From NCBI GenBank assembly GCA_047936785.1, contig CP176394.1: a stretch of DNA of 64,000 nt; one strand, given 5' to 3'. Under the pieces are notes generated by a model, which saw only the letters and a list, made by a program, of their open reading frames with translations, made no database searches and was not told the origin of the DNA. Position 1 is the stretch's first letter. Each line of letters opens with the position of its first letter. This document shows, one piece after another, positions 24,575-33,206 of the stretch. Both the position numbers and the translations under genes were made by a program. This DNA comes from Acidaminobacterium chupaoyuni. GTDB taxonomy: Bacteria > Bacillota > Clostridia > Oscillospirales > Butyricicoccaceae.

Positions 24575-27085
24575 ATGAATCCGGTCACTTCCCCCAAAGA
24601 ATTTTTTGGTTTTGAACTCGGTTCCGATTACAAAATTGCTCGTTGGGATAAAATCGTGGAATATTATAAGCTTCTCGATTCTCAATCCGATCGCATCTCC
24701 GTTACCGAAATGGGCCCCTCCACCGAAGGCAATCCGTTTTTAAAAGTAGTGATCACCTCGGAAGATAATTTCAAACACCTGGAAGAGATCCGCCAAAACA
24801 ACGCCAAGATCGCAGATCCGCGCGGCCTTTCAAAAGAAGAGATCCAAAAGCTCGTTGAAAACGGCAAAGCCGTCAGCGTTCATTCGATGAGCCTGCATGC
24901 CACGGAAATCGGCGGCACGCAAATGGCGCCGCAGCTTGCCTATGATCTGATTACAGGCGAAAACGAAGAGATCTGCCGCATCCGTGAAAATGTCGTGTTC
25001 GTCATGGTTCCCTGCTTTAATCCCGACGGCCAGATCATGGTGACCGATTGGTATAATAAAAACCTCGGCACGGAATATGAAGGCTGCAATTATCCCTCCC
25101 TCTATCATAAATATACCGGCCACGATAACAACCGCGATGCCTTCGCGCATAATATCGTGGAATCTCAATATATGGGCGATATCCTGTTTAAAGAATGGAA
25201 TCCGCAAAGTTATTTTGACCATCATCACATGGGCAGCTATGGCGCCCGCCTGTTTGTGCCGCCTTATAAGAACCCCGTTCGCCCCTATACCGATCCGCTG
25301 GTCTGGAACGAACTTTCGCTTTATGGCGCCAACATGTGCTACCGCATGGAGCAGGAAAACCTCAGCGGCATTTCGATGATGTCGCAATTCCCCGGCTGGG
25401 GCCATTATGGCTATCATTGGATCACCAACAGCCATAATATCGCGGGTATGCTCAGCGAATCGGCTTCCGCCCGCCTGGCTTCCCCGCTTTACATCCACCC
25501 CACCCAGTTAAAGGGCGATGGCGATCAGGCCACGCCGTTTTATGGCCAACAGGTGCAGCATACCGACCCATGGCCCGGCGGCTGGTGGCATCTGGGCGAT
25601 ATTGTGAAGCGCCAATATTTCGCTGCCTATACGGTGCTTGATACCATGGCAAAAAACAGAAAGCAGATCTTGTTCAATATGACGCAGAAAGCGCTGCGCC
25701 AAACGAAACGCGGCGAAGAAAACCCCATTCAGGCTTTCATTCTGCCCGCCGATCAATACGATCAGGGCGTGATGCGCCGCTTCATCAAAATTCTGCTGGA
25801 TCAAGGCATTGAGCTGCATCAAAAGCAGGAAGAGTTCCTTTGCGGCCATGTGGTCTATCCGAAAAATTCCTACATTATCCCCCTTGCACAGCCTAAGATG
25901 GGCGTTGTGATGAATCTGCTGGCGCAAACGCGCTACCCTGACAATGATTGGACAAGAAACAAAAAAGGCGAATTCACGGCGTTTGATACCGCTTCCGATA
26001 CCGTGGGCGAATATATGGGCATGGAGATCATCCCCGCCAATGAAAAGATCGCCGATCTCGGCCCTGTTGTATGCCGCGTTCCCTGCCCGGCGCCCGCCGC
26101 ATTCCCCCAGACCAGGGGCTATGTGCTTTCGGCCAAAGCCAACGACAGCTATCATGCCGTCAACCTGCTTTTGCAAAGCGGCCTGCGCGTATGGCGCATC
26201 AACGCCTGCCCCTATCATGATTTTTATGTGGAAGGCGATGCGGAAAAGCTCAATGAGATCTTCACAAAAACGAACGCCATTGTTCGCACGGTGGATCAGC
26301 CCTATGCGGATATGACGGAGATCCGCCCGATGAAGATCGGCGTTTATCAGCGCTATTACACCGGCAACGCCGATGAAGGCTGGAGCAGACTGCTGCTCGA
26401 TACGATGGAATATTCTTATAAAACTCTGCGCGATAAAGATATTTTATCGGGCGCTCTGGAGGATGTTGATGCGCTGGTGCTGCCCAGTGATGAGCTGGCA
26501 ATGCTTTATGGCCCGCAATATTTCAAAAACGACCCGCAATATGACAACCTGATGCTGTGGGTAGGCATTCAGCCCGAAGATAAGCAAAGCGCCCTCGGTG
26601 AAGAAGGCACAAAAAAGATCGCCGAATTCGTTCGCCGCGGCGGCCGCCTGATGGCTTTCAACAAAGCCTGCGCCTATGCCATCAAAGCCTGTGATCTCCG
26701 CGTGACAAATAAAGCCGCCGGCCTGCCTTTATCTCAGTTCAATACCCACGGTTCCACCCTGAAAATCAAGGTAGACCGCCAGAACCCGCTCTGCTACGGC
26801 ATGCCGGAAAACGCGCTGGCGCTTCATTGGGATGGCCCCGTTTTTGAAATCAGCGAGCGCTTCCACGCCGCCGATTATGTTTCCTGTGCAGATTACGCGC
26901 AGAAGGATGTGCTTCAAAGCGGCCTGCTGGTGGGTGAAGAATTGATCGCCGGCACACCCGCTCTGCTCTCGGTGGCCTGCGGCAAAGGCGATGTGGTGCT
27001 CTATGGCTTTGCGCCTCAGCATCGCTGCCAGACCCATGGAACTTTTAAAATGGTGTTCAACGCGCTTTACAAAAACCTGAAATAA
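24575..27085 (+). CDS. M14 family zinc carboxypeptidase-like protein
   Basis: An 836-residue protein with an N-terminal M14 metallopeptidase domain (about 20-310). Zinc ligands appear as H108-x-x-E111 (HATE) and a His in DHHHMG (about 216-218). FNPDG (148-152), NNRD (185-188) and a likely catalytic Glu295 (MLSES) are also family hallmarks. Residues 320-836 form a second part with several alpha/beta segments that looks like a glutamine-amidotransferase-type fold (for example EFVRRGGRLMAFN). No signal peptide is seen, so it may act in the cytoplasm. It may trim peptides after import, but that is inference. Very strong AGGAGGT site and own promoter and terminator; monocistronic. Confidence 0.88.
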   Translation: MNPVTSPKEFFGFELGSDYKIARWDKIVEYYKLLDSQSDRISVTEMGPSTEGNPFLKVVITSEDNFKHLEEIRQNNAKIADPRGLSKEEIQKLVENGKAVSVHSMSLHATEIGGTQMAPQLAYDLITGENEEICRIRENVVFVMVPCFNPDGQIMVTDWYNKNLGTEYEGCNYPSLYHKYTGHDNNRDAFAHNIVESQYMGDILFKEWNPQSYFDHHHMGSYGARLFVPPYKNPVRPYTDPLVWNELSLYGANMCYRMEQENLSGISMMSQFPGWGHYGYHWITNSHNIAGMLSESASARLASPLYIHPTQLKGDGDQATPFYGQQVQHTDPWPGGWWHLGDIVKRQYFAAYTVLDTMAKNRKQILFNMTQKALRQTKRGEENPIQAFILPADQYDQGVMRRFIKILLDQGIELHQKQEEFLCGHVVYPKNSYIIPLAQPKMGVVMNLLAQTRYPDNDWTRNKKGEFTAFDTASDTVGEYMGMEIIPANEKIADLGPVVCRVPCPAPAAFPQTRGYVLSAKANDSYHAVNLLLQSGLRVWRINACPYHDFYVEGDAEKLNEIFTKTNAIVRTVDQPYADMTEIRPMKIGVYQRYYTGNADEGWSRLLLDTMEYSYKTLRDKDILSGALEDVDALVLPSDELAMLYGPQYFKNDPQYDNLMLWVGIQPEDKQSALGEEGTKKIAEFVRRGGRLMAFNKACAYAIKACDLRVTNKAAGLPLSQFNTHGSTLKIKVDRQNPLCYGMPENALALHWDGPVFEISERFHAADYVSCADYAQKDVLQSGLLVGEELIAGTPALLSVACGKGDVVLYGFAPQHRCQTHGTFKMVFNALYKNLK

Positions 27086-27104
27086 CAGATCCTGCGCAGC
27101 TTTG

Positions 27105-27138
27105 GCCCGGCTTTTCTTTAAAAAAGCCGGGCTTTTTT
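27105..27138 (+). terminator. Terminator of the M14 peptidase gene
   Basis: GCCCGGCTTTT (27105-27115) pairs with AAAAGCCGGGC (27122-27132), followed by T6. Confidence 0.95.
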
Positions 27139-27298
27139 ATCTTTTTGGCCATGAAATCGGTCTTATTTTCGTTACTTTCGCCTGTTTTCAATGAATTCCC
27201 CCCATTTGCCTTGCCCATCCCCCGCACTTCTGTTAAACTAATAAAGTATGACACATTCGTTCCATACAATTTAACAATATTTTTGTGGGGGTTTTTTC

Positions 27299-28906
27299 AT
27301 GTTAAAACGCTTTACCGCTTCTCTGCAAAACGAATTTGCAGGGTACCACGGAAGCAGCCTGGCGAAAGATCTGATGGCGGGCCTTACGGTCACCGCAGTT
27401 GCTTTGCCGCTGGCTTTGGCTTTCGGTGTCAGCAGCGGAGCGACCGCAGCTTCCGGCCTCATCACCGCGATCATTGCGGGCCTGATCATGAGCATGCTTT
27501 CGGGCGGGTTCTATCAAATTTCCGGCCCGACAGGGGCGATGGCGGCAATTCTGATGTCGATCATCGCCAATTACCAGATCGAAGGCGTCTTTCTGGCAAC
27601 TTTTCTGGCGGGCATCATCCTGCTGTTGGCGGGCATTTTTCGTTTGGGCCGCCTGGTTTCTTTCATTCCCGCGCCTGTGATCACAGGCTTCACTTCGGGC
27701 ATCGCCGTGATTATCGCTCTTGGACAGGTTGATAATTTCTTCGGTGTCACTTCAAAAGGTTCCAGTGCCGTTGCAAAGCTTCTCAGCTATGGCTCTCTCG
27801 GGTTTTCTCCCAGCATTCCCGCCCTTGCCATTGGCCTTGGCGTTTTGCTTCTGATGGTTTTCTTCCCAAAGAAATGGGGTGCTGTTGTGCCGGCTTCGCT
27901 GGTTGCGATCATTCTGGCCACCGCCGTTTCTCTGGCGCTTGATTTAGATGTAAAAATGGTGGGCGAGATCCCCAAAACGCTGATTCCCGCCCAAAGACTC
28001 ACTTTGGCCGCGATGAAGCCTTCCACCGCGCTGCATCTGCTGGCGCCGGCCTTCTCGATCGCCATGCTGGGCATGATCGAAAGCCTGCTCTGCGGCGCGA
28101 GCGCCGGCAAAATGACAGGCAAACGCCTGGATGGCGACCAGGAACTCATCGCCCAGGGCGTTGGCAATCTGTTGATCCCCTTCTTCGGCGGCATTCCCGC
28201 CACTGCTGCGATCGCGCGCACCAGCGTCGCCATCAAATCCGGCGCACAGACACGCCTGACCGGCGTATTCCATGCCGTGGGGCTGTTGATCTCTATGTTC
28301 CTGTTAAGCCCTGTAATGTCGAAGATCCCGCTTTCCGCCCTTGCCGGTGTGCTGATGGTGACCGCATGGCGGATGAACGATTGGGAATCCATCCGTTTTA
28401 TTTTTTCCCATAAGTTCAAAGGCGCCATTCTGAAATTCTGTGTTACCATGATCGCCACCATTGTTTTTGATCTGACGGTGGCCATCCTTGTGGGCGTGGG
28501 CGTTTCGCTGATCCTGCTGATTGCGAAGCTTTCTAAAATGGAGGTCATCTATGACGATGAAAGCTCCATCGGCACAATGATCGCCCATGTGACAGGCCCC
28601 ATCGTTTTTGCCAACACCGATGCGTTGGATGAGATTTCTTCTCACCTGCATGATGAAAAGCATCTGATCCTTTCCATGACCCGCGTTTCCCTGCTGGATA
28701 TTTCCGGCGCGCAAATTTTGCTTGAGCTGTTTGCCAATTTGCAAAAGCAGGGTGTTTCCATCAGCTTGTGCGGCATTCCGCCCAAAACAAAGGTAATGAT
28801 GCAGCGTGCGGATATCCCCGCCCTTCTGGGTGATGATTGTTTCTTCGAAACCATCGATGATGCCGAAAACGCTTATCAGGCCAAGCTTTGCGGCTCTGCT
28901 TCATAA
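27299..28906 (+). CDS. SulP family anion permease with STAS domain
   Basis: A 535-residue transporter of sulfate, bicarbonate or other anions. The signature region near the start (DLMAGLTVTAVALPLALAFG) and ISGPTGAMAA are typical of SulP. About twelve membrane segments run to residue 400, followed by a C-terminal STAS domain (about 425-520) containing LLDISGAQILLELF. A GTGGGGG site precedes the ATG. The substrate cannot be read from sequence. No sulfur-assimilation gene is adjacent. Confidence 0.9.
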   Translation: MLKRFTASLQNEFAGYHGSSLAKDLMAGLTVTAVALPLALAFGVSSGATAASGLITAIIAGLIMSMLSGGFYQISGPTGAMAAILMSIIANYQIEGVFLATFLAGIILLLAGIFRLGRLVSFIPAPVITGFTSGIAVIIALGQVDNFFGVTSKGSSAVAKLLSYGSLGFSPSIPALAIGLGVLLLMVFFPKKWGAVVPASLVAIILATAVSLALDLDVKMVGEIPKTLIPAQRLTLAAMKPSTALHLLAPAFSIAMLGMIESLLCGASAGKMTGKRLDGDQELIAQGVGNLLIPFFGGIPATAAIARTSVAIKSGAQTRLTGVFHAVGLLISMFLLSPVMSKIPLSALAGVLMVTAWRMNDWESIRFIFSHKFKGAILKFCVTMIATIVFDLTVAILVGVGVSLILLIAKLSKMEVIYDDESSIGTMIAHVTGPIVFANTDALDEISSHLHDEKHLILSMTRVSLLDISGAQILLELFANLQKQGVSISLCGIPPKTKVMMQRADIPALLGDDCFFETIDDAENAYQAKLCGSAS

Positions 28907-28919
28907 GGGCATATAAAAC

Positions 28920-28970
28920 AAGATCCCCGTCGTTTTCAAAACTTGAAAACGGCGGGGATCTTTTATTTTT
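28920..28970. terminator. Bidirectional terminator between SulP and pilT
   Basis: An 18-bp stem (28921-28938 with 28944-28961, one G-T pair) flanked by A and T runs serves the convergent genes. Confidence 0.93.
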
Positions 28971-28993
28971 TGGTTTTGACTTTCACTGCGGTT

Positions 28994-30052
28994 TCACTTC
29001 ATCTGGCGCGCCAGAGCATCGGGCGCAGAGGCATACAGCAGCGCATCTTCTTTGGTGATCGCGCCTTCCTGCCACAGTTTTAAAATGCTGGAATCCATGG
29101 TCATCATTCCCTGATCGGCGCTTGAGAAAATCAAGCTATCCATCTGATGCAGCTTGGCATCTCTGATCAGGGTTCGAACGGCGTTATTGGCGATCATCAC
29201 CTCAAAAGCCGCGGCTCTGCCCTTGGTTTCAGAAGGAATCAGATGCTGACAAACCACCGCTTCCAGCACCATGGCCAGCTGCACGCGGATCTGCTGCTGC
29301 TGGTTGGCGGAGAAAACATCGATGATGCGGTCGATGGTGTTGGCCGCCCCGATCGTATGCAGAGTGGAAAGCACCAGATGGCCGGTTTCGGCGGCTGTCA
29401 TCGCCACTTCAATAGTAGCCAGGTCGCGCATTTCACCCACCAGGATCACATCGGGCGATTGGCGCATGGCGGCTTTCAGCGCGCTGACATAATCTTTGGT
29501 ATCCATGCTGATTTCGCGCTGGCTGACAATGCTTTTGTTATGCCGGTGTAAAAATTCGATGGGGTCTTCCAAGGTCAGCACATGGCAATTGCGCGTTTGA
29601 TTGATCTTATCGATGATGCAGGCCAGCGTGGTGGATTTTCCGCTGCCCGCGGGGCCTGTGACAAGCACAAGACCTTTCGTCCGTTTATGCAGATCCAGCA
29701 CGACCTGGGGAATGCCCAGTTCAACAGGGTCGGGCAGCCCGAAAGGAACCACGCGGATAACGGCGGAAAGCGAGCCTCTCTGTTTATAGGCATTCACGCG
29801 AAATCTGCCCACTTCGTGCATGGAAAACGAATAATCGTCGTCGCCTGTTTCCAGCAGTTTTTGCAAACCGTCACGCTGCGCGATTTCATAAAGCTGCGTC
29901 ATCAGCCTTTGCGTTTCTTCAGAAGAAGCTTTGGTTTCTCCCCGTGGAAAAATAACCCCGTTGATCTTAAACGCCACCGGCGAACCCGGGATGATAAAGA
30001 TATCCGATGCTTTTTCAGCGGCCGCGGCCTTGAGATAATCCTGCATCTCCAT
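28994..30052 (-). CDS. pilT: Type IV pilus retraction ATPase PilT-like
   Basis: The 352-residue cytoplasmic AAA+ hexameric ATPase powers pilus retraction. It has Walker A GPAGSGKSTT, the Walker B/His box VILVGEMRD, LSTLHT, and the PilT-specific C-terminal AIRNLIRE-like motif AVRTLIRD. It is the last gene of the pilus-like module, 5 bp after the preceding stop, so I start it at the ATG at 30052 rather than the overlapping upstream one. No PilB extension ATPase is encoded in the window. Confidence 0.93.
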   Translation of the reverse strand: MEMQDYLKAAAAEKASDIFIIPGSPVAFKINGVIFPRGETKASSEETQRLMTQLYEIAQRDGLQKLLETGDDDYSFSMHEVGRFRVNAYKQRGSLSAVIRVVPFGLPDPVELGIPQVVLDLHKRTKGLVLVTGPAGSGKSTTLACIIDKINQTRNCHVLTLEDPIEFLHRHNKSIVSQREISMDTKDYVSALKAAMRQSPDVILVGEMRDLATIEVAMTAAETGHLVLSTLHTIGAANTIDRIIDVFSANQQQQIRVQLAMVLEAVVCQHLIPSETKGRAAAFEVMIANNAVRTLIRDAKLHQMDSLIFSSADQGMMTMDSSILKLWQEGAITKEDALLYASAPDALARQMK

Positions 30053-30057
30053 AGATT

Positions 30058-30573
30058 TTATTTTCCCTCCAGTTGCCGCTGCGAACCATCCCACACATCC
30101 AGTGGCTTTTCCGAATAATTTTCATCGGTCTTTCTGACCACTTGATATTCTTCGATGGCATAGCGCCCCTGCCCCAGCAGATCCAGGCAGGTATAGAGCT
30201 TCACTTTCAGCAGCTGTTCAGAGCCCACGGGAACTTCAAAACTGATGTGAAGCGCCCCTTCCTCTTCTTCCACCTGCATGCCATATTCGTTCACGGCCCT
30301 TTGTCTTATCAGGCCCAAAAACGCTTCATCGCCCTGGGCTTTTTGCCCCGCGTCGGCGATCACCGCATCGGTTTCCGCGATTTTTTCCTGAGCTTCGGCG
30401 TCGGCCTTATAATATTCCGTGGTGGTGGCTTTCATTTTATCGGCCAACCGCAGATCGGCATAAGCCGAAGAAACCGAAAGCGCCGCAAAAACGGAAAGGC
30501 ATAAGACCACCACGATCATCATAACGGAAATGCCGCCGGCGTTGATATTGATAGAACGGCCTTTTTGCTTCAT
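30058..30573 (-). CDS. Membrane-anchored protein in pilus module, unknown function
   Basis: A 171-residue protein with one N-terminal helix (residues about 14-38: GGISVMMIVVVLCLSVFAAL) and an extracytoplasmic Glu/Lys-rich part containing a coiled-coil-like stretch (40-80). The helix is preceded by a Gly-Gly but the pilin Glu at +5 is absent, so it may be an assembly factor rather than a pilin. The stop is 1 bp before the next start. Function unknown; placement suggests a role in the pilus-like machine. Confidence 0.75.
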   Translation of the reverse strand: MKQKGRSININAGGISVMMIVVVLCLSVFAALSVSSAYADLRLADKMKATTTEYYKADAEAQEKIAETDAVIADAGQKAQGDEAFLGLIRQRAVNEYGMQVEEEEGALHISFEVPVGSEQLLKVKLYTCLDLLGQGRYAIEEYQVVRKTDENYSEKPLDVWDGSQRQLEGK

Positions 30574-30574
30574 C

Positions 30575-31027
30575 CTATGCCGCCTCCCGTCTATACTGCG
30601 CCGCGTTCATATTCAAAATTTCTTTTCGCGCTTCCTTCAAAAAAGGATATGCCTTCAAGCGCTCATACTTCACCGCAATCCGGCACATGCCGTCGTCGCT
30701 TTGGGTCACTTTCACCACCGCGCGATATACCGCGTTTTCCGAATCGGCCGCCCAATTTCCGTCATATTCTTTCGAATAGCTGTTTTTGCCATCCTCCGCA
30801 AAGCCGCTTTTTGCAAAAACCTCTTCCATCGGTTCATCGCTTTTCAGCTGTTCGATGATGCTTTGCGCCTGAACAATGGCGATATTTAAATCTTTTGAAT
30901 AAACCGCCGCATAATGCGCCCCCAGAAACAGACGAATGATCACAACGCTGCAAAGGGCAAAAATGCCAACGGTCAAGATGATTTCCACCAAAGGCGCGCC
31001 CGCCCTCTGGTTATCTTTTTTCTGCAA
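30575..31027 (-). CDS. Pseudopilin-like protein with prepilin-type N-terminus
   Basis: A 150-residue protein with a short basic leader (QKKDNQRAGAP) and a hydrophobic helix beginning LVEIILTVGIFAL. The Glu three residues into the helix region corresponds to Glu5 of type IV pilins, although the cleavage site is altered (Ala-Pro instead of Gly-Phe). I choose the TTG at 31027, with GGAG 8 bp upstream, because the only in-frame ATG upstream (31105) overlaps the previous gene and lacks a site. It is probably a minor pilin. Whether a prepilin peptidase can process it is not clear from sequence. Confidence 0.7.
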   Translation of the reverse strand: MQKKDNQRAGAPLVEIILTVGIFALCSVVIIRLFLGAHYAAVYSKDLNIAIVQAQSIIEQLKSDEPMEEVFAKSGFAEDGKNSYSKEYDGNWAADSENAVYRAVVKVTQSDDGMCRIAVKYERLKAYPFLKEARKEILNMNAAQYRREAA

Positions 31028-31071
31028 AGATCTCAACTCCGTTTCATTTTGGGTGAAACTTGACAGTGGTT

Positions 31072-31569
31072 TTAAAACTGTTGTGCAGATCGCGGCATCA
31101 AACAAAGCTCTTGTTTTTCACCGCTGCTGTTTTTGCTGTCTAAGCGGATCAGTCCGCTTTTTTCCTGCCGGATTTCGAACTGCGTCACTTTCATGATTTC
31201 CATTCCGTCAGAAGGTTCAAAAGCCACCCCCTGCTCAATATAAAGCTCACGCAGCACACCTTTTGACCAATAGATCCATGTTTCATAAACCGCGTCATCG
31301 CCCTGTTCCGAAAGCACCAGCGCGGGAACTCCCAAAGTTTTTTCATCCACCCGAATGGCCTCGGCCGAATCGTTCTGGCGGATCTTTGTCGCCACATAAG
31401 AAAGCGAGGTTCTCATTTCATAATTATCTTCCATTTTGTGAAAGATGCCGTGATATACTTTGCCGCCCAAAGTTACCAGAGCCAGCGCCGAAAGAGAAAA
31501 CACCAAAAATAAAACGATCACAAACGCCAGTTCTGAACCTGTTCTTTTATTCTGATTCATTTCTTTCAT
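31072..31569 (-). CDS. DUF4860-like anchored protein in pilus module
   Basis: A 165-residue protein. The N-terminal helix (residues about 14-36) is followed by MEDNYEMRTSLSYVATKIRQ, which I recall as characteristic of the DUF4860 family in Clostridia. The rest is a predicted beta-rich extracytoplasmic domain ending RSAQQF. The helix has no canonical prepilin site. AGAGGA precedes the ATG. It lies 12 bp from the upstream gene. The family function is unknown, and its position argues for a pilus or export role. Confidence 0.7.
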   Translation of the reverse strand: MKEMNQNKRTGSELAFVIVLFLVFSLSALALVTLGGKVYHGIFHKMEDNYEMRTSLSYVATKIRQNDSAEAIRVDEKTLGVPALVLSEQGDDAVYETWIYWSKGVLRELYIEQGVAFEPSDGMEIMKVTQFEIRQEKSGLIRLDSKNSSGEKQELCLMPRSAQQF

Positions 31570-31580
31570 CGCGCTATCCT

Positions 31581-31901
31581 CTATTTCGGCAAAGCGTAAA
31601 CATCGATTTCGGGCATGATGTTCGAGGCAAACGCTTCATAATGGATCACATAACGGCTTTCATCGACCACCAAGCCATAATGTTCACGCAGATATTCGAT
31701 ATCCGGCGGATAGATGCCCTCGATGGCATAGCAGGAAACCACCGCCCGCTTCACCGCGCTTTCGGTGTTGGCAAGCCATTCGGCTTCACTGCGCTTCTGC
31801 GCGTAATCCACGGTGTAAACGCCGGCCGCCAGCACCACAAGAAATAAAACAAACGAAAACAGCAACCCTTTCGGGATGTTTCTATGCTTATGATATTTCA
31901 T
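31581..31901 (-). CDS. Small anchored protein in pilus module, unknown function
   Basis: A 106-residue protein with a single N-terminal membrane helix (residues 13-30) and an extracytoplasmic part with AVVSCYAIEGIYPPDIEYL, a pattern that resembles the start of the globular domain in minor pilins (alpha-1 helix, then YP). No classic prepilin cleavage motif. GGGAGGAAG precedes the ATG, 12 bp after pilC. Confidence 0.7.
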   Translation of the reverse strand: MKYHKHRNIPKGLLFSFVLFLVVLAAGVYTVDYAQKRSEAEWLANTESAVKRAVVSCYAIEGIYPPDIEYLREHYGLVVDESRYVIHYEAFASNIMPEIDVYALPK

Positions 31902-31913
31902 TTCTTCCTCCCG

Positions 31914-32969
31914 TCATCCGATGGATGACATGATGCCCGTTAGCGGAAGCATCACGGAAATCAAAATCGCGCCGATGATCACCGATAAGATCCCCACCAG
32001 AACCGGTTCGATGACCGAGGTGATATTGGCAATGGAAGTATCGATATCTTCTTCATAAAGATCGGCGAGCTTATCCATCACCTGATCGACGGAACCGGTT
32101 TTAAAGCCGATATTGACCATGCGTGAAAAAAGTTCGGGGAAAACGCCTGCCTGCTCCAGCGCATCGGAAAAAGAAGCGCCCGCCTGGATGCGTTTCCGGC
32201 TGTCTGCCACACGCTTCGCCGCAGTTTCATCGCCCAGAACCCCAATGGTGAATTCAAACGCTTCATCTATATTCATGCCGCTGGAAAGCATCAGCGCCAT
32301 GGCGCTGGCAAACCGGCGGGATGCGATCTTTTCGCTGAGTTTTCTGGTAAACGGGCTTTTGGAAGAAAGGTTTTGGAAAAACGCCCGCCCTTTTTTGGTC
32401 TTCATCATCACCACAGAAGCAGCCACCGCCAAAATGATGACAAACATCAGAACAAACGCACAGCGGCCGGCGATCATGCCGAATCGCATCAGGTGGCCCG
32501 CTCCGTTGCCCAATTCCCCGCCCAGCTGGCGGAAAATGTTTTCAAAAACCGGCAACACTTTCGTCACCAAAACAAGGATGACCGCGGCCATCATGCAAAA
32601 CAGCATCATGGGATATAACACGGCGCTGCGCAGGCGGCCGCGCAACGCCTGTTCACGCTCGTAATATTGGGCCAGCGAACCCATCACCTGTTCCAATTTA
32701 CCCGTGGCATCGCCAATGGCCGTCATATGCACCACATAATCGGGGAAAATTCCCGCGCTTTCCATCGCCTTTTCAAGGGGAGCGCCCTGCTGGATCTGTT
32801 CATCCACAAGCTTCAGCGCATCTTTGATCTGGCCTTCCTGCATATCGGCGCAGATGGCCGCCATGCCCTCGCGCAGGCTGATGCCCGCTTTCAGAATCAT
32901 GCCGATCTGCGTGCAAAAAACGGCGATTTCCGATGAAGAAAGCTGTTTATGCTCTTTTTTAACGCCCAT
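31914..32969 (-). CDS. pilC: Type II secretion/type IV pilus platform protein GspF/PilC
   Basis: A 351-residue inner-membrane platform protein with two T2SSF domains, each ending in membrane helices. Seen: LSSSEIAVFCTQIGMILKAG (first domain), FASAMALMLSSGMNIDEAF (second), and a C-terminal helix, VEPVLVGILSVIIGAILISV. The real start is probably the ATG at 32969 after GGGGGAAG; the frame extends 45 codons farther without a site. It is the first gene of the module and has a convincing promoter at 33052-33080. Confidence 0.9.
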   Translation of the reverse strand: MGVKKEHKQLSSSEIAVFCTQIGMILKAGISLREGMAAICADMQEGQIKDALKLVDEQIQQGAPLEKAMESAGIFPDYVVHMTAIGDATGKLEQVMGSLAQYYEREQALRGRLRSAVLYPMMLFCMMAAVILVLVTKVLPVFENIFRQLGGELGNGAGHLMRFGMIAGRCAFVLMFVIILAVAASVVMMKTKKGRAFFQNLSSKSPFTRKLSEKIASRRFASAMALMLSSGMNIDEAFEFTIGVLGDETAAKRVADSRKRIQAGASFSDALEQAGVFPELFSRMVNIGFKTGSVDQVMDKLADLYEEDIDTSIANITSVIEPVLVGILSVIIGAILISVMLPLTGIMSSIG

Positions 32970-33051
32970 ATATCTCTTCCCCCGCTTTTCTCTTTGAGAA
33001 CATGGCAAAAGCGCCATGGATGACAGCAAAATACACTTTCTGTTTTGTTCT

Positions 33052-33080
33052 ATTATGGCAGATTTTGCGCAAAATTGCAA
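33052..33080 (-). promoter_or_regulatory. Promoter of the pilus-like operon
   Basis: On the minus strand TTGCAA (33075-33080) and CATAAT (33052-33057) with 17 bp between them. Confidence 0.65.
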
Positions 33081-33164
33081 ATATTCTTCTATAGTTCTAT
33101 TCATGCCTTCCGTTGTTTATGCTCTTGCGTTTTAGAGCGCAAAATCAAAACCTTTACAGCAAAA

Positions 33165-33191
33165 CACCCATGGCCGTTTTGGCCATGGGTG
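33165..33191 (-). terminator. Terminator after the transglutaminase-like gene
   Basis: CACCCATGGCC (33165-33175) pairs with GGCCATGGGTG (33181-33191); a short T4 follows on the minus strand. Confidence 0.8.
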
Positions 33192-33206
33192 TGAAAAGCT
33201 TTCCCG

